Part shown: positions 35,201 through 42,776 of the stretch, one piece after another | Numbering within the stretch: position 1 is the first letter of the stretch | Layout: each line of letters begins with the position of its first letter | Assembly: GCA_016287755.1 (NCBI GenBank) | Contig: JAEEWT010000016.1 | Span: 1 to 64,000, forward strand | Direction: 5' to 3' | From: Prevotella sp. | Lineage (GTDB): Bacteria; Bacteroidota; Bacteroidia; Bacteroidales; Bacteroidaceae | DNA: 64,000 nt | Translations under genes and position numbers: made by a program | The notes under the pieces: model-generated | The model's input: only the letters and a program-made list of their open reading frames with translations | The model's database searches: none | Told to the model about the DNA's origin: nothing

Positions 35201-35579
35201 CGAACTGTTTCTGCAAGGTAATGGTTGTCCAGTCTTCTTGTGCAACACTGAAGCCACCGTCAAACACCAGGTCATCCTGGGTGACGGGCACCATGTCTTG
35301 GTTGTAGTCGAAGAAAGTCTTATCCACTTCTTTCAGATAGATCTTAATGCCATTCGCTCTGAACCCCTTAGTGTACATGAAAGAGAGAGAAGTAATGGTT
35401 CCAGCCATTCCAATCTCATCAGCAGTATAGATCTGCTGCGACAGGGAATAGCGCTCATAGGTGTTGAAGGGTAGCGTATAGATAGTAGTAGTCTTGCTAC
35501 CAATCGTCACTTCGTCTGCTCTCGCTGCGCCCATCCAGGCCAGCACAAGCATCATTGATAATAGTAGTCTTCTTTTCAT
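32274..35579 (-). CDS. Large secreted repeat protein with FN3 domain and CTD-like tail
   Basis: An 1101-aa exported protein (signal ending at about AARA, residue 21). Two related beta-rich units cover about 22-200 and 205-375 (both with YLKEVD and FEYSG/FPYSG motifs). A fibronectin type III domain follows at about 386-472 (CEKPKNLTVSDITGTTAKVSW). Three related units of about 100 aa follow, each with a VYIQGL/VYIKGI strand, an AWxKGT stretch and GQYMGE-type turn. The last 30 residues (WYTIDGQK...GVYIHNGKKAVVK) resemble a short type IX sorting tail. The linker before the tail is four tandem 8-bp AAAGTTCA units. Function unknown; probably cell surface. Confidence 0.8.
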   Translation of the reverse strand: MKRRLLLSMMLVLAWMGAARADEVTIGSKTTTIYTLPFNTYERYSLSQQIYTADEIGMAGTITSLSFMYTKGFRANGIKIYLKEVDKTFFDYNQDMVPVTQDDLVFDGGFSVAQEDWTTITLQKQFEYSGSKNLLVCFYDTNSENYGSICTAYTIQAVSGQNRAIYYSDASFISLDNINNFSGSNKHVAGYRNYIKIGITSKYTEPETLTVYDGTSISEYVPAYMYYFDDFTRSQFVIPSSNLGDMAGKTITSMTFYTQTEDIPYTTLATVDVYLKEVDYTRINEFEPKTSDAIVYQGTLSVVSAEGCGTLTIDFDEPFPYSGGNLLIGIENTTNQGYNLIKFYGKAVTDASVAGTNENSLDEVTATQCNFIPKTTFTYVVPNSTICEKPKNLTVSDITGTTAKVSWESDADRWEVEFKSYASDTWLGPLTVTQPMFNITDGLQTGTTYQVRVRTVCDATHSSKWVETSFVTGVISPPVNSTPVTYYYRGVSCNSDGTSEIETPIQMVKDGNTVYIQGLASDGNGNVLPEAWARGTLSGTTLTIPTGQYMGEYNGYQIYLLGYDNDSKNIEDITFTYSVESNTYTLNNYLFVNAKIDALYYFYYIQSGAVINTVALPSLVEVPDGITIETNWKIDGNYSHGSTKNPVEKAIEVAFDGNDVYIKGIPYYFPDAWMKGTINGNTATFASGQFVGENNIGKEYMVGSNNLEDVVDIVFSFDSSTKTFVLTTPYLVENSQESIINYWGYYDRLTVCQGEVYVPQEVVVPENLVAEAYVWTGKTVEYDDDKNPVYTEFTKFVNIGFDGNDVYVQGLCHDIPDAWVKGTKSNNTVTFTSGQYYGSRNYWGADYPFYFVGFNGTTNCDVSFTYDSTTKTFTTDTNTWIYLNEYHQYDYPYEIYTDNEWSYFVEKADKPADPSFKVVKLEGTSYPYVTLDVPIFDVNGNPMNLYKLYYSLYSDVEHVVQSIVFTKDLYKYLDETITEVPYNLTDGFDFYEGGSKVYLNQDKDELATFNRIGVQSIYYGGLAEGQPGNKSNIVWYNIKEFTTPISITTGIDNGQRDADKVQSSKFKVQSEEWYTIDGQKMSGKPTKKGVYIHNGKKAVVK
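32371..32403 (-). repeat. Tandem 8-bp AAAGTTCA repeat inside surface protein gene
   Basis: Four units code for the linker KVQSSKFKVQSSKFKVQS just before the C-terminal tail. The same 8-bp unit occurs in non-coding tracts at 39342-39374, 39868-39908 and 53699-53760. Confidence 0.85.
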
Positions 35580-35894
35580 AAGTGTTGATTGTTGTTGATT
35601 TGGTTACAAAGATAGTGAAAATGAGCGAAATAGCAAAACAAAAAGTGGTTTTTTTATTCCCGAGTACAGCCTTTCTTTTTTGCAAAAATACAAATAATAT
35701 CAACATAAACAAAACTTTGGAGTATTACTTGATAAAAGAAATTGATTTAGCGGCACATCTCCTTCAAACCTTGCACTACTCTTTAAGCAATGAAGCCAAA
35801 TGAGCGGTGCTTAACATTGTTTATCATTTGTAGATGCAGTATTTCGAAATCTTTGCGTTTATATAAAAAAGGAGTTCAACTAAATATGTAGGCA
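35580..35894. other. Intergenic region with divergent promoters
   Basis: AT-rich spacer of 315 bp. It holds the minus-strand -7 box TATCTTTG (35607-35614) for the FN3 gene, 28 bp before its start. An imperfect box AATCTTTG near 35849-35856 precedes the small lipoprotein gene. An AGGAG ribosome-binding-like run is near 35871. I see no convincing gene. Confidence 0.6.
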
Positions 35895-36416
35895 ATGATG
35901 AAAAAGTACATGTTTTTATGGGGTGTTTTCGCCTTACTCGGTTTGGTGGCATGCAGTGATGAAACACCCGAGGAACAACCTGAAAGAATGTTCGCGTTGA
36001 CGAACCTCAACTATTCTGGGTGCAAGTCATACGTGGAGTCACGATCCATCGGAGATAATGAGTATTTCGAACTGAAAGGAACTCAGGCAGGAAACCTTTT
36101 GGTGAAGCATGCTAATGCTGTCTTCAACTGCGCATCCGATAAGTTTGAAGCCAAGGCCAGCATAGAAGGTAAGACAATTACGGTGACGGAATTAGATGTG
36201 ATTAAAGATGGTGTCATGGTGAAATGCATTTGTCCCTACGACCTTGACTATGAGATTGGTCCATTGAAAGAAGGTGAGACCTATTCCATGACAGTCGTTT
36301 CAACATACGACTTGGGAACAGATGATCCAAATCTCACGCCTAACGGTTATGAAACAACATTCAGTTTCGTTTATTCGTCAACGTTGTCAAAGACCATACC
36401 CTATCAAAAAGAGTGA
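35895..36416 (+). CDS. Small lipoprotein of unknown function
   Basis: A 173-aa protein with a lipoprotein signal (lipobox LLGLVACSD, Cys at about residue 21) and a predicted all-beta mature part. I do not recognise a family. It may start at 35895 or the adjacent Met at 35898. A short AGGAG-type site lies about 20 bp upstream. It is isolated between two large minus-strand surface protein genes and followed at once by a GTGACAGG/CCTGTCAC hairpin. It is likely anchored in the periplasm or at the cell surface. Confidence 0.75.
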   Translation: MMKKYMFLWGVFALLGLVACSDETPEEQPERMFALTNLNYSGCKSYVESRSIGDNEYFELKGTQAGNLLVKHANAVFNCASDKFEAKASIEGKTITVTELDVIKDGVMVKCICPYDLDYEIGPLKEGETYSMTVVSTYDLGTDDPNLTPNGYETTFSFVYSSTLSKTIPYQKE

Positions 36417-36437
36417 CAGGAACCTGGTACCTGTCAC
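36413..36437. repeat. GTGACAGG-CCTGTCAC palindrome
   Basis: An 8-bp perfect stem (36413-36420 with 36430-36437) overlaps the stop codon of the lipoprotein. The same palindrome occurs at 42205-42222, and a shorter form near 42317-42343. There is no T run. Confidence 0.65.
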
Positions 36438-36449
36438 ATATGGGGAGGG

Positions 36450-36483
36450 GTTCTTCGCATAGCAAAGCGGCAAAGCCGAGCGA
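36450..36483. repeat. CGGCAAAGCCG hairpin repeat, copy 1
   Basis: TTCTTCGCATAGC followed by AAGCGGCAAAGCCGAGCG recurs in inverse orientation at 39720-39752. Here it interrupts the G-rich tract that normally precedes GGGGTAGGC near the 3' end of these surface genes. Confidence 0.65.
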
Positions 36484-36492
36484 GGGGTAGGC

Positions 36493-39258
36493 TTATTTCA
36501 CCACGGCCTTTTTACCATTATAAATATACACGCCTCGCTTCGTGGGCTTCCCACTGAGCTTCTGTCCATCAAGGGTGTACCATTCATCCCTTTGACCTTT
36601 GACCGCATCCCTTTGAACCTTATCAATGTCAGTGGCGATGCCCGAGGGTTTCTTATAAGTGAAGTAGCCCGGGTTGTTGGGACCACCATCGACGTGGGCG
36701 TAGGTCTTGTTACTCGGGTTGGTTGCTTTCCATTTGGTACCTTGACCGCCCTCCAGACTGGTGCATTGATCGAACATGAGAATTGAGTATGTGTCAGTCA
36801 CGTTATCCGTGCTCCAACCATCGCCCACATAGATGGTTTGCAGGTTGGTGCAGCCACTAAACATGGCTCTCATATCAGTGACCATACCCGTATTGAAATG
36901 GGTCAGGTCAAGAGTGGTCAAGGATTTGCATATGGCGAACATGGAAGCCATGCTTGTCACCTCGCTGGTGTTCAGGTGACCGATGTTCGAGATGGTTCGC
37001 AGATTCTCCATCTTGCTAAACCAACCGTACGTGTTCGTGGGGCGGGCGTGAGCGAAGGATGAGTCGAAGACCACTCGGGTGACATTGGCGTTCGTCTTGT
37101 CGTTGAACCAATCTTGGCTAACAGGTTCCGTCTTCAGGCTGTAAGTGGTGCCCGTGCGGCTGCTGCGCTGGTTGTCGTAGTAGAACGTGAGCGTTCCATT
37201 CTGATAGCAGGCGTAGGGCTCAGTACCCGCAGCGGTGAAGTAGCCCGGGGTGCTCGTGCCACCGTCGATACGGGCGTAGGTCTTGTCAACGTGGCTTCCA
37301 TCGTAAGTCGTTCCTTGACCACCCTCCAGACTGTTGCAATAATAGAACATGTAACCGGACTCTGTCACGGCTGCCGTGTTCCATCCGCTTCCCACATAAA
37401 TGGTTCGCAGGTTGGTGCAATAGTCAAACATGTAACTCATATCAGTCACCTTCGACGTATTGAAACTGCTCAAGTCAAGACTCGTCAAACCCAGATTATA
37501 AAAGAACATGTAACTCATGTTGGTCACCTCACTGGTGTTCAGGTAATTCAAGCCCGTGATGGACTGGAGATTGTACATGTTATAGAACCACATGTAGGTC
37601 GTCGTCGGGCGGGCGTCGGCAAACGATGGGTCGAAGACCACCTGGGTCACACTGACAAAAGTGCCATCATTATCCCAACCAGGAGCATTGTAGTCCGTGT
37701 CCGAATTCAGGTCGTAGAACTTGCCCGAGCGGAAGGCGTACTGATCGTCGTTGTAGAACGTGAGCGTTTTGTTCTCAGACGTGTAGATGGCGTAAGCCTT
37801 TGTAACAGCGGTCAAGTAGCCGGGATTGCTCGTGCCACCATCGACGCGGGCGTAGGTCGCGTCGACGTGGTTGGGATCATAGGTCGTGCCCTTGCCGCCC
37901 TTCAGACTGGTGCAATTCCCGAACATACTTGCGGATTCCATCACTTCAGCCGTGCTCCAGCCATTGCCCACATAGATGGTTTTCAGATTCGTGCAGTCAC
38001 TGAACATTGAATCCATGTATGGAGTTTCGGCCGTGTTGAAACTACTCAAGTCAAGGCTTGTCAAACCTTTGCAACCACTAAACATAGATGAAAAAGAATA
38101 CACAAGCGACGTTTCCCAGCTGCTCAGGTCAAGGGTTGTCAGGCTGGTGCAGCCAGAGAACATGGCGGACATCTCATACACCCAGGATGTGTTGAAATGG
38201 CTCACATCAAGGCTCGTAAGTTTTGTACAATTCGTAAACATATAAGCCATATCGGTCACCTTGCTGGTGTTCAGGTAACTCAGGCCCGTGATGGATTGGA
38301 GATTCTCCATATTGTAAAACCACATGTAAGTAGTCTTTGGGCGAGCATCGGCGAACGAGGGTTTAAAGACCACTTTGGTCACTTTGGATTTGGTGCCATC
38401 GGTGTCCCAACCGGTATTGCTGCCGTTCGTGTTCAGGTCGTAGGTCGTGCCCGTGCGGCTATCGCGCTGGTTGTCGTAGTAGAACGTCAGCGTCTTGTTC
38501 GACGACGTGTAGCAGGCATAGGGTCTTGGCGCATGAATGTCGGTGAAGTAGCCCGGGTTGCTCGTGCCGCCGTCGATGTGGGCGTAGGTCGCGTCTTTCC
38601 AGCGTGAAAAGTATTCGGTGCCCTGGCCACCTACCAGGTCGAAGCATTGAGCGAACATATTTTCGGATCTCGTCACCTTAGCCGTGCTCCAGCCTGTGTC
38701 CACATAGATGGTCTCCAGATCATCGCAGCCTTCGAACATCGAATTCATATAGGCCACGTTGGCTGTGTTGAAACTGCTCAAGTCGAGGACCGTCAGCTGA
38801 CTGCAATTATAGAACATGTATTTCATGTCTACCACCTTGGCCGTGTTGAAATGGCTCACATCAAGGCTCGTAAGCCATGTACAATTCTGAAACATATTAG
38901 ACATGATAGTCACCTCGCTGGTGTTCAGATACTCCATGCCCGTGATGGATTCAAGTTTCTGCATATAGGAAAACCAACGGTTGGTAGTCGTCGGGCGGGC
39001 ATCGGCGAACGAGGAGTCAAAGACCACCTGGGTCACAGAGCTGTTGGTGCGGTCGGATTCCCAGCCGGGAGTCATGACGTCCGTGTTCAGGCTGTAGGTC
39101 GTGCCCGTTCGTGTACTGCGCAAGTTGTCGTAGTAGAACGTGAGCCTCTTGTTCGAGTCTGTATAGTTGGCATAAGCCTCTTGGGCATTAGCACCAATGG
39201 CGCTCATCAGGGTTATCAATAAGATAACCAGTCGTTGAATAATGGATGTTGGTTTCAT
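36493..39258 (-). CDS. BspA-like leucine-rich-repeat (DUF285) surface protein
   Basis: A 921-aa secreted protein (signal ending near IGANAQ, residue 26) built of four homologous units, beginning near residues 28, 247, 488 and 690. Each opens with a NKTLTFYYDNQR strand and SRTGTTYxLN, then VVFDPSFADARPTTTYMWF, then DUF285-type leucine-rich repeats (LTSLDVSHFNTSxVTDMSYMF), and closes with YARxDGGTSNPGYFT. The last 30 residues (EWYTLDGQK...GVYIYNGKKAVVK) match the tail of the 32274 protein in both protein and DNA. Such proteins bind host or matrix components or mediate coaggregation. A -7 box is at 39327-39334 (minus). Confidence 0.88.
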   Translation of the reverse strand: MKPTSIIQRLVILLITLMSAIGANAQEAYANYTDSNKRLTFYYDNLRSTRTGTTYSLNTDVMTPGWESDRTNSSVTQVVFDSSFADARPTTTNRWFSYMQKLESITGMEYLNTSEVTIMSNMFQNCTWLTSLDVSHFNTAKVVDMKYMFYNCSQLTVLDLSSFNTANVAYMNSMFEGCDDLETIYVDTGWSTAKVTRSENMFAQCFDLVGGQGTEYFSRWKDATYAHIDGGTSNPGYFTDIHAPRPYACYTSSNKTLTFYYDNQRDSRTGTTYDLNTNGSNTGWDTDGTKSKVTKVVFKPSFADARPKTTYMWFYNMENLQSITGLSYLNTSKVTDMAYMFTNCTKLTSLDVSHFNTSWVYEMSAMFSGCTSLTTLDLSSWETSLVYSFSSMFSGCKGLTSLDLSSFNTAETPYMDSMFSDCTNLKTIYVGNGWSTAEVMESASMFGNCTSLKGGKGTTYDPNHVDATYARVDGGTSNPGYLTAVTKAYAIYTSENKTLTFYNDDQYAFRSGKFYDLNSDTDYNAPGWDNDGTFVSVTQVVFDPSFADARPTTTYMWFYNMYNLQSITGLNYLNTSEVTNMSYMFFYNLGLTSLDLSSFNTSKVTDMSYMFDYCTNLRTIYVGSGWNTAAVTESGYMFYYCNSLEGGQGTTYDGSHVDKTYARIDGGTSTPGYFTAAGTEPYACYQNGTLTFYYDNQRSSRTGTTYSLKTEPVSQDWFNDKTNANVTRVVFDSSFAHARPTNTYGWFSKMENLRTISNIGHLNTSEVTSMASMFAICKSLTTLDLTHFNTGMVTDMRAMFSGCTNLQTIYVGDGWSTDNVTDTYSILMFDQCTSLEGGQGTKWKATNPSNKTYAHVDGGPNNPGYFTYKKPSGIATDIDKVQRDAVKGQRDEWYTLDGQKLSGKPTKRGVYIYNGKKAVVK

Positions 39259-39768
39259 AAGCGGATAGTTTTGATGATTGGAGGTGCCCTACCCCCTCCA
39301 AAGGAGGGAAACTGGGGATTCAGTTGCAAAGATAGTTTTTTTCTTTGAACTTTGGACTTTGAACATTGAACTTTATGATTAGTTTTATGGAATTTTAAGA
39401 ACCAAAGAGCCAAGGAGTTAGAGGCCAAAGAACCAAAGGACCAAGGGATTAGAGACCAAAGAACCAAAGGACCAAGATTTAATGTTTAATCTTTAATGAA
39501 AAAAGGGAAAGAATACATTTCTGGGATAATTATGATAATTATAATAATTTCTTTCAGTACTAACCTTAGAAAAATTACGAACACGGATAACACGGATCTA
39601 ACGGATACATACAAGAAAGAGGATGAGCAATCATCCTCTTTCTCATCCCCCTCCTCTTGGGAGGGGCTAGGGGTGGGCTCCCCCTTCTTTCTCATCCCCC
39701 TCCTCTTGGGAGGTTAATTGTCCGCTCGGCTTTGCCGCTTCGCTATGCGAAGAACTGTCAACTGGGCG
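39259..39768. other. Repeat-rich intergenic region without a gene
   Basis: This 510-bp stretch contains, left to right: the minus-strand -7 box TATCTTTG (39327-39334) of the BspA-like gene; an AAAGTTCA-type tract (39342-39374); two 31-bp tandem units rich in CCAAAG (39418-39448, 39449-39479); an ACACGGATAACACGGAT run (39581-39598); two copies of TTTCTCATCCCCCTCCTCTT with G/C hairpins (about 39640 and 39690); and a CGGCAAAGCCG hairpin repeat (39720-39752). The open frame at 39496-39717 only reads through these repeats. Confidence 0.75.
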
Positions 39769-39867
39769 TCAGCCCGCAATGCAGCTGGTGACTCCCAAGC
39801 TGGTGGCGATGGCGGTCAAGATGGCCGCAACTGTCTGAATGATGAATTTCCAAGTATCCTTCTTCAT
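39769..39867 (-). CDS. Smalltalk protein
   Basis: A 32-aa peptide starting MKKDTWKFIIQTVAAI and ending GVTSCIAG. It is a hallmark member of the Bacteroidales smalltalk family: one hydrophobic helix with a lysine-rich start and a near-terminal Cys. The function is unknown. In other genomes it is found beside HU-HIG, DUF4248 and an N-acetylmuramoyl-L-alanine amidase; here the HU gene is upstream on the same strand but no amidase follows. The start codon abuts the AAAGTTCA tandem repeat, leaving no obvious ribosome-binding site. Confidence 0.85.
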   Translation of the reverse strand: MKKDTWKFIIQTVAAILTAIATSLGVTSCIAG

Positions 39868-39980
39868 AACTTTGAACTTTGAACTTTGAACTTTGAACAT
39901 TGAACTTTTGGAGCAGCGAGGGCCATTGTACTTGTACATTTGGCTGAGTCGTGACAAAAGTCATAGAACGAAGTGATTTA
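39868..39980 (+). repeat. AAAGTTCA tract and family B structured repeat copy 3
   Basis: The 8-bp TTTGAACT units cover 39868-39908. They run directly into a family B element (39904-39976) with the inner hairpin TGTA-CTTG-TACA (39927-39938), flanking GCCA/TGGC pairing, conserved CAGCGAG and GAGTCGTGA, and outer arms ACTTTTG/CAAAAGT. It is inverted relative to copy 4 at 43026. Confidence 0.8.
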
Positions 39981-40121
39981 ACTTTATGATTACCTTTCTT
40001 TTCGAGGAAGGAGGAGGGAGGAGTGAGAATAGAACTGAGATGCTGTTATCATATACTGAACCACTTGTACTTGAAGCATATCTCACTCCACATTCCACAC
40101 TCCACACTCCTCGAATAACGG

Positions 40122-40574
40122 TTAGCCGTTATTCTCTCCGCCTCCGCCCTCACCCTCGGGCATTTCCTCCCCGTTCATTGAGCGGAAACGGGCCTTCTTG
40201 GTGAGCATCTTGGTGGTGTACTCGCTCTCCTTGCTCTGGTCGGGCAGGAATCGTACGTGGATGGCCTTCACGTTGTTCGCTGAGAACTTGCTTTCGTCGT
40301 CCACGCCCTCGGTGCTTGCGCTCAGGTAGAACGTGCCCAGGCCGTCGAGCTTGATCTTGTTGCCCTCCAGAAGCAGCTCCTCGAAACACATGATAAATCG
40401 TTCCACGACGCCCTTCACCACGTCCGAAGTAAAGATCGTACCATGCTTCATCATGTGGCGGCAGAGGTCAGTGGTGTTCATCGTGTCCTGATGCACCAGG
40501 CGGCCGTAGGTCTTGCCGTAGGCGGCGCTCTTGTCGTTGTTGTTCTTGTACGTTTTAATAAGTAGTCTTGCCAT
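40122..40574 (-). CDS. HU-family DNA-binding protein, HU-HIG type
   Basis: A 150-aa protein beginning MARLLIKTYKNNNDKSAAYGK, with a HU-like core (about 30-125: LEGNKIKLDGLGTFYLSASTEG is the beta-arm region) and a Gly/Glu-rich tail (EGEGGGGENNG) as in the HU domain-glycine-rich class. These HU relatives form multicopy families in Bacteroidales and usually sit by smalltalk and DUF4248 genes, as here. The role may be nucleoid or capsule/phase-related DNA binding, but is not known. No clear -7 box was found. Confidence 0.9.
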   Translation of the reverse strand: MARLLIKTYKNNNDKSAAYGKTYGRLVHQDTMNTTDLCRHMMKHGTIFTSDVVKGVVERFIMCFEELLLEGNKIKLDGLGTFYLSASTEGVDDESKFSANNVKAIHVRFLPDQSKESEYTTKMLTKKARFRSMNGEEMPEGEGGGGENNG

Positions 40575-40704
40575 AATAATTAGATTTAATGTTAATAAAT
40601 AGGGTTAACGATTTTTCAGTGTTGGAAGAAAGTACTTCGACATACTCAGCAGCCAGCAAGATGTGAAAAATGGTTATAAGCTAGAATATGTGAATAAATA
40701 TATG

Positions 40705-40712
40705 TAACTTTG
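40705..40712 (+). promoter_or_regulatory. -7 box for AlbA-domain gene
   Basis: TAACTTTG, with the ATG nine bases from the end of the box (8 bp between), so the leader is at most a few bases. Confidence 0.7.
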
Positions 40713-40720
40713 CAGAAGAT

Positions 40721-42124
40721 ATGAGTAAGATGAAAGCAAGAGAGTGCCAGAATGTGGAATATAAAACAAGTTGGCACGATAAATATTTAGAGTGGATTTG
40801 CGGTTTTGCGAATGCACAGGGGGCTGCGATGTACTTTGGCGTGAACGATGATCACGAGGTTGTTGGCCTGAAGAATACAAAGAAACTGCTGGAGGATATT
40901 CCCAATAAGATTGTCAACGCAATGGGTCTTGTGGTTGATGTGAATCTCCATAAACAGGACGGGTTGGAGTATATCGAAGTAGTCATTAATCCTGCCAATG
41001 TGCCCATCAGTTATAAGGGGAAATATTACTATCGTTCTGGTAGTACCATGCAGGAATTGACGGGCACTGCGCTGATAGACTTCATCATGCGCAAGCTGAA
41101 TGTTACATGGGACGCTGCCACAGAACCATCAGCAAAGATTGATGATATAGATCCTGAAGCCATCAAATATTTCTTGGACAGAGCCATTCGAGAGGGAAGA
41201 ATCAATGAATCTGCCAGGAATGACAGTATTGAACAGTTGTTGCTAAAACTCCATCTGATAAATGAAAAGAATGGTAACATTACATTGGCAGCCTTGTTGC
41301 TTTTTGGTAAGGATGTGGAGCGATGGAATATGACGGTGGCCTTCCGTATTGGAAGATTCGGAAGCAGTCAGGCAGATTTGATAATACAAGATAGAATCGT
41401 ATGCCCACTAATCATGATGCCAAATAGAATTATAGAGGTATTGAGGACTAAATATTTGGTTGCACCTATACATTATGAGGGTATGCAGCGAATAGAACCG
41501 TTAGAGATACCAGAGGATGGATTACGTGAGATGATATGCAATTCGATTATCCACAAGGACTACACAGGAACCTTTATTCAGATGAAGGTGTTTGATGACT
41601 ATATCACACTTTGGAATGGAGGCATGTTGCCTCCGAACTATTCTGTGGAAAAGTTGATGCAGCCTCATGAGTCACATCCTCGCAATCGCTTGATGGCAAA
41701 TGTGTTCTATTTAGCAGGATTCATCGAGGCTTGGGGACGTGGCTATGAAAAGATTCGTGAAGCTTTCAAGGCAGAGAACTTGGAAATGCCCGTGTTCGAG
41801 GAAGTGCGTGGTGGTTTCATGGCAACCATCAAGCGCGAGAAATTCATGGGAATCCAAAAGGGAAAGAATTTCGTAAAAGATTTCGTAAAAGATTTCGCAA
41901 AAGATTTGTCTGAACGTCAGAAAGTTATCCTTGAATTGATAAATGAAAATCCATTTATTTCTGCTAAGGAGATTTCGGAAAAGATTTCGGAAAAGATTTC
42001 AGGAAAGACGATAACAGATAGAACAATTCAAACTGATTTAGCAAAGTTAAAAAAGAAGGGTTACCTTACCCGTGAAGGTGGACGTAAAGAGGGGCGTTGG
42101 ATAATAATTGTTACTGCATGGTAA
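40721..42124 (+). CDS. AlbA/Schlafen-like ATP-binding transcriptional regulator
   Basis: A 467-aa protein with an N-terminal AlbA_2 domain (about 5-120; ECQNVEYKTS, FANAQGAAMYFGV), a central linker, a RecG-like HATPase_c_4 domain (about 275-380; REMICNSIIHKDY, LAGFIEAWGRGYEKI) and a C-terminal winged helix (about 405-462). The joint regions contain 12-bp tandem repeats coding FVKDFVKDFAKD (41867-41902) and ISEKISEKIS (41971-42006), which can change length by slippage. Such genes are frequent accessory genes in Bacteroidales. It lies between the HU-HIG and DUF4248 genes that usually are close neighbours. Confidence 0.88.
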   Translation: MSKMKARECQNVEYKTSWHDKYLEWICGFANAQGAAMYFGVNDDHEVVGLKNTKKLLEDIPNKIVNAMGLVVDVNLHKQDGLEYIEVVINPANVPISYKGKYYYRSGSTMQELTGTALIDFIMRKLNVTWDAATEPSAKIDDIDPEAIKYFLDRAIREGRINESARNDSIEQLLLKLHLINEKNGNITLAALLLFGKDVERWNMTVAFRIGRFGSSQADLIIQDRIVCPLIMMPNRIIEVLRTKYLVAPIHYEGMQRIEPLEIPEDGLREMICNSIIHKDYTGTFIQMKVFDDYITLWNGGMLPPNYSVEKLMQPHESHPRNRLMANVFYLAGFIEAWGRGYEKIREAFKAENLEMPVFEEVRGGFMATIKREKFMGIQKGKNFVKDFVKDFAKDLSERQKVILELINENPFISAKEISEKISEKISGKTITDRTIQTDLAKLKKKGYLTREGGRKEGRWIIIVTAW

Positions 42125-42776
42125 TCATCGAGTCGAAACAGAAGAAACTAATAAAGAAGTCATCAAATAAAGAAAGGCTGATAATAAAAACGTGAAGGTG
42201 ACAAGTGACAGGTCCCTGTCACGCTCGTATCTTTGCAGGCGGTAATTAAAAATCGCGGAAACGTGTATAAATGATTTGTTCAAAAATCGCGGAAACGTGT
42301 AAATCATCATCAGCGAGGTGACAAGGGACAGGTTTCTGTCACCCTCTAAGGTGACTTTTAAATGGAGTAGTGTCGATCAAGGCTTGCTCCCCGCACTCAG
42401 CGGCGTAGTCAAAACTTTCGTTCTGACAGTGCAAAGATACGATTAAGTGAGGGAAAAACCAAAGAAAATCTTGTTTATTTTGTTTTTCCGAGCGAAAGTA
42501 TCTTCGGCGAAGCCAAAGATAGGGCATTTCTTCGAAACTTCCAAATTATTTCATTAAATCCTTTTCGATATCCTCGATGGATGGTAAAGACGAGCGTAAG
42601 TCAGCAGGTAATAATTGTATGAGGGTAATTGCGAAATAGCCGATTTCGCAATTGTAAAATTCTCTGTTTTTGTATTTTTATTCAATTGTGCAGTTGGTGA
42701 TTGCACAGGGGAATTACAGGGAATTATTGTGCTGCAAACGCTTGGTTATGTGCCTGAAAATACGTATCTTTGTAAC
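42125..42776. other. 652-bp intergenic region with repeats
   Basis: Contents: a GTGACAGG/CCTGTCAC palindrome (42205-42222) and a related GGTGACA...TGTCACC pair (about 42317-42343); two 21-bp direct repeats containing AATCGCGGAAACGTGTA (42247-42267 and 42281-42301); a family A structured repeat (42431-42520); and the -7 box TATCTTTG at 42765-42772 for the DUF4248 gene. No gene is supported. Confidence 0.7.
42431..42520 (+). repeat. Structured dispersed repeat, family A copy 3
   Basis: The outer arms are AAGATAC (42434-42440) and GTATCTT (42498-42504). The conserved strands are GATTAAGTGAG and GAGCGAAA. The inner AT-rich hairpin has CTTG at its centre (42470-42473). Confidence 0.75.

Noticed and set aside
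35582..35803. 73-aa plus-strand open frame
   Set aside because: It overlaps the FN3 gene's promoter on the other strand, is AT-rich, and has no recognisable features.
39496..39717. 73-aa plus-strand open frame with Ile-rich start
   Set aside because: It reads through the ACACGGAT and CCCCCTCCTCTTGGGAGG repeats; its composition is that of the repeats and there is no promoter or family match.
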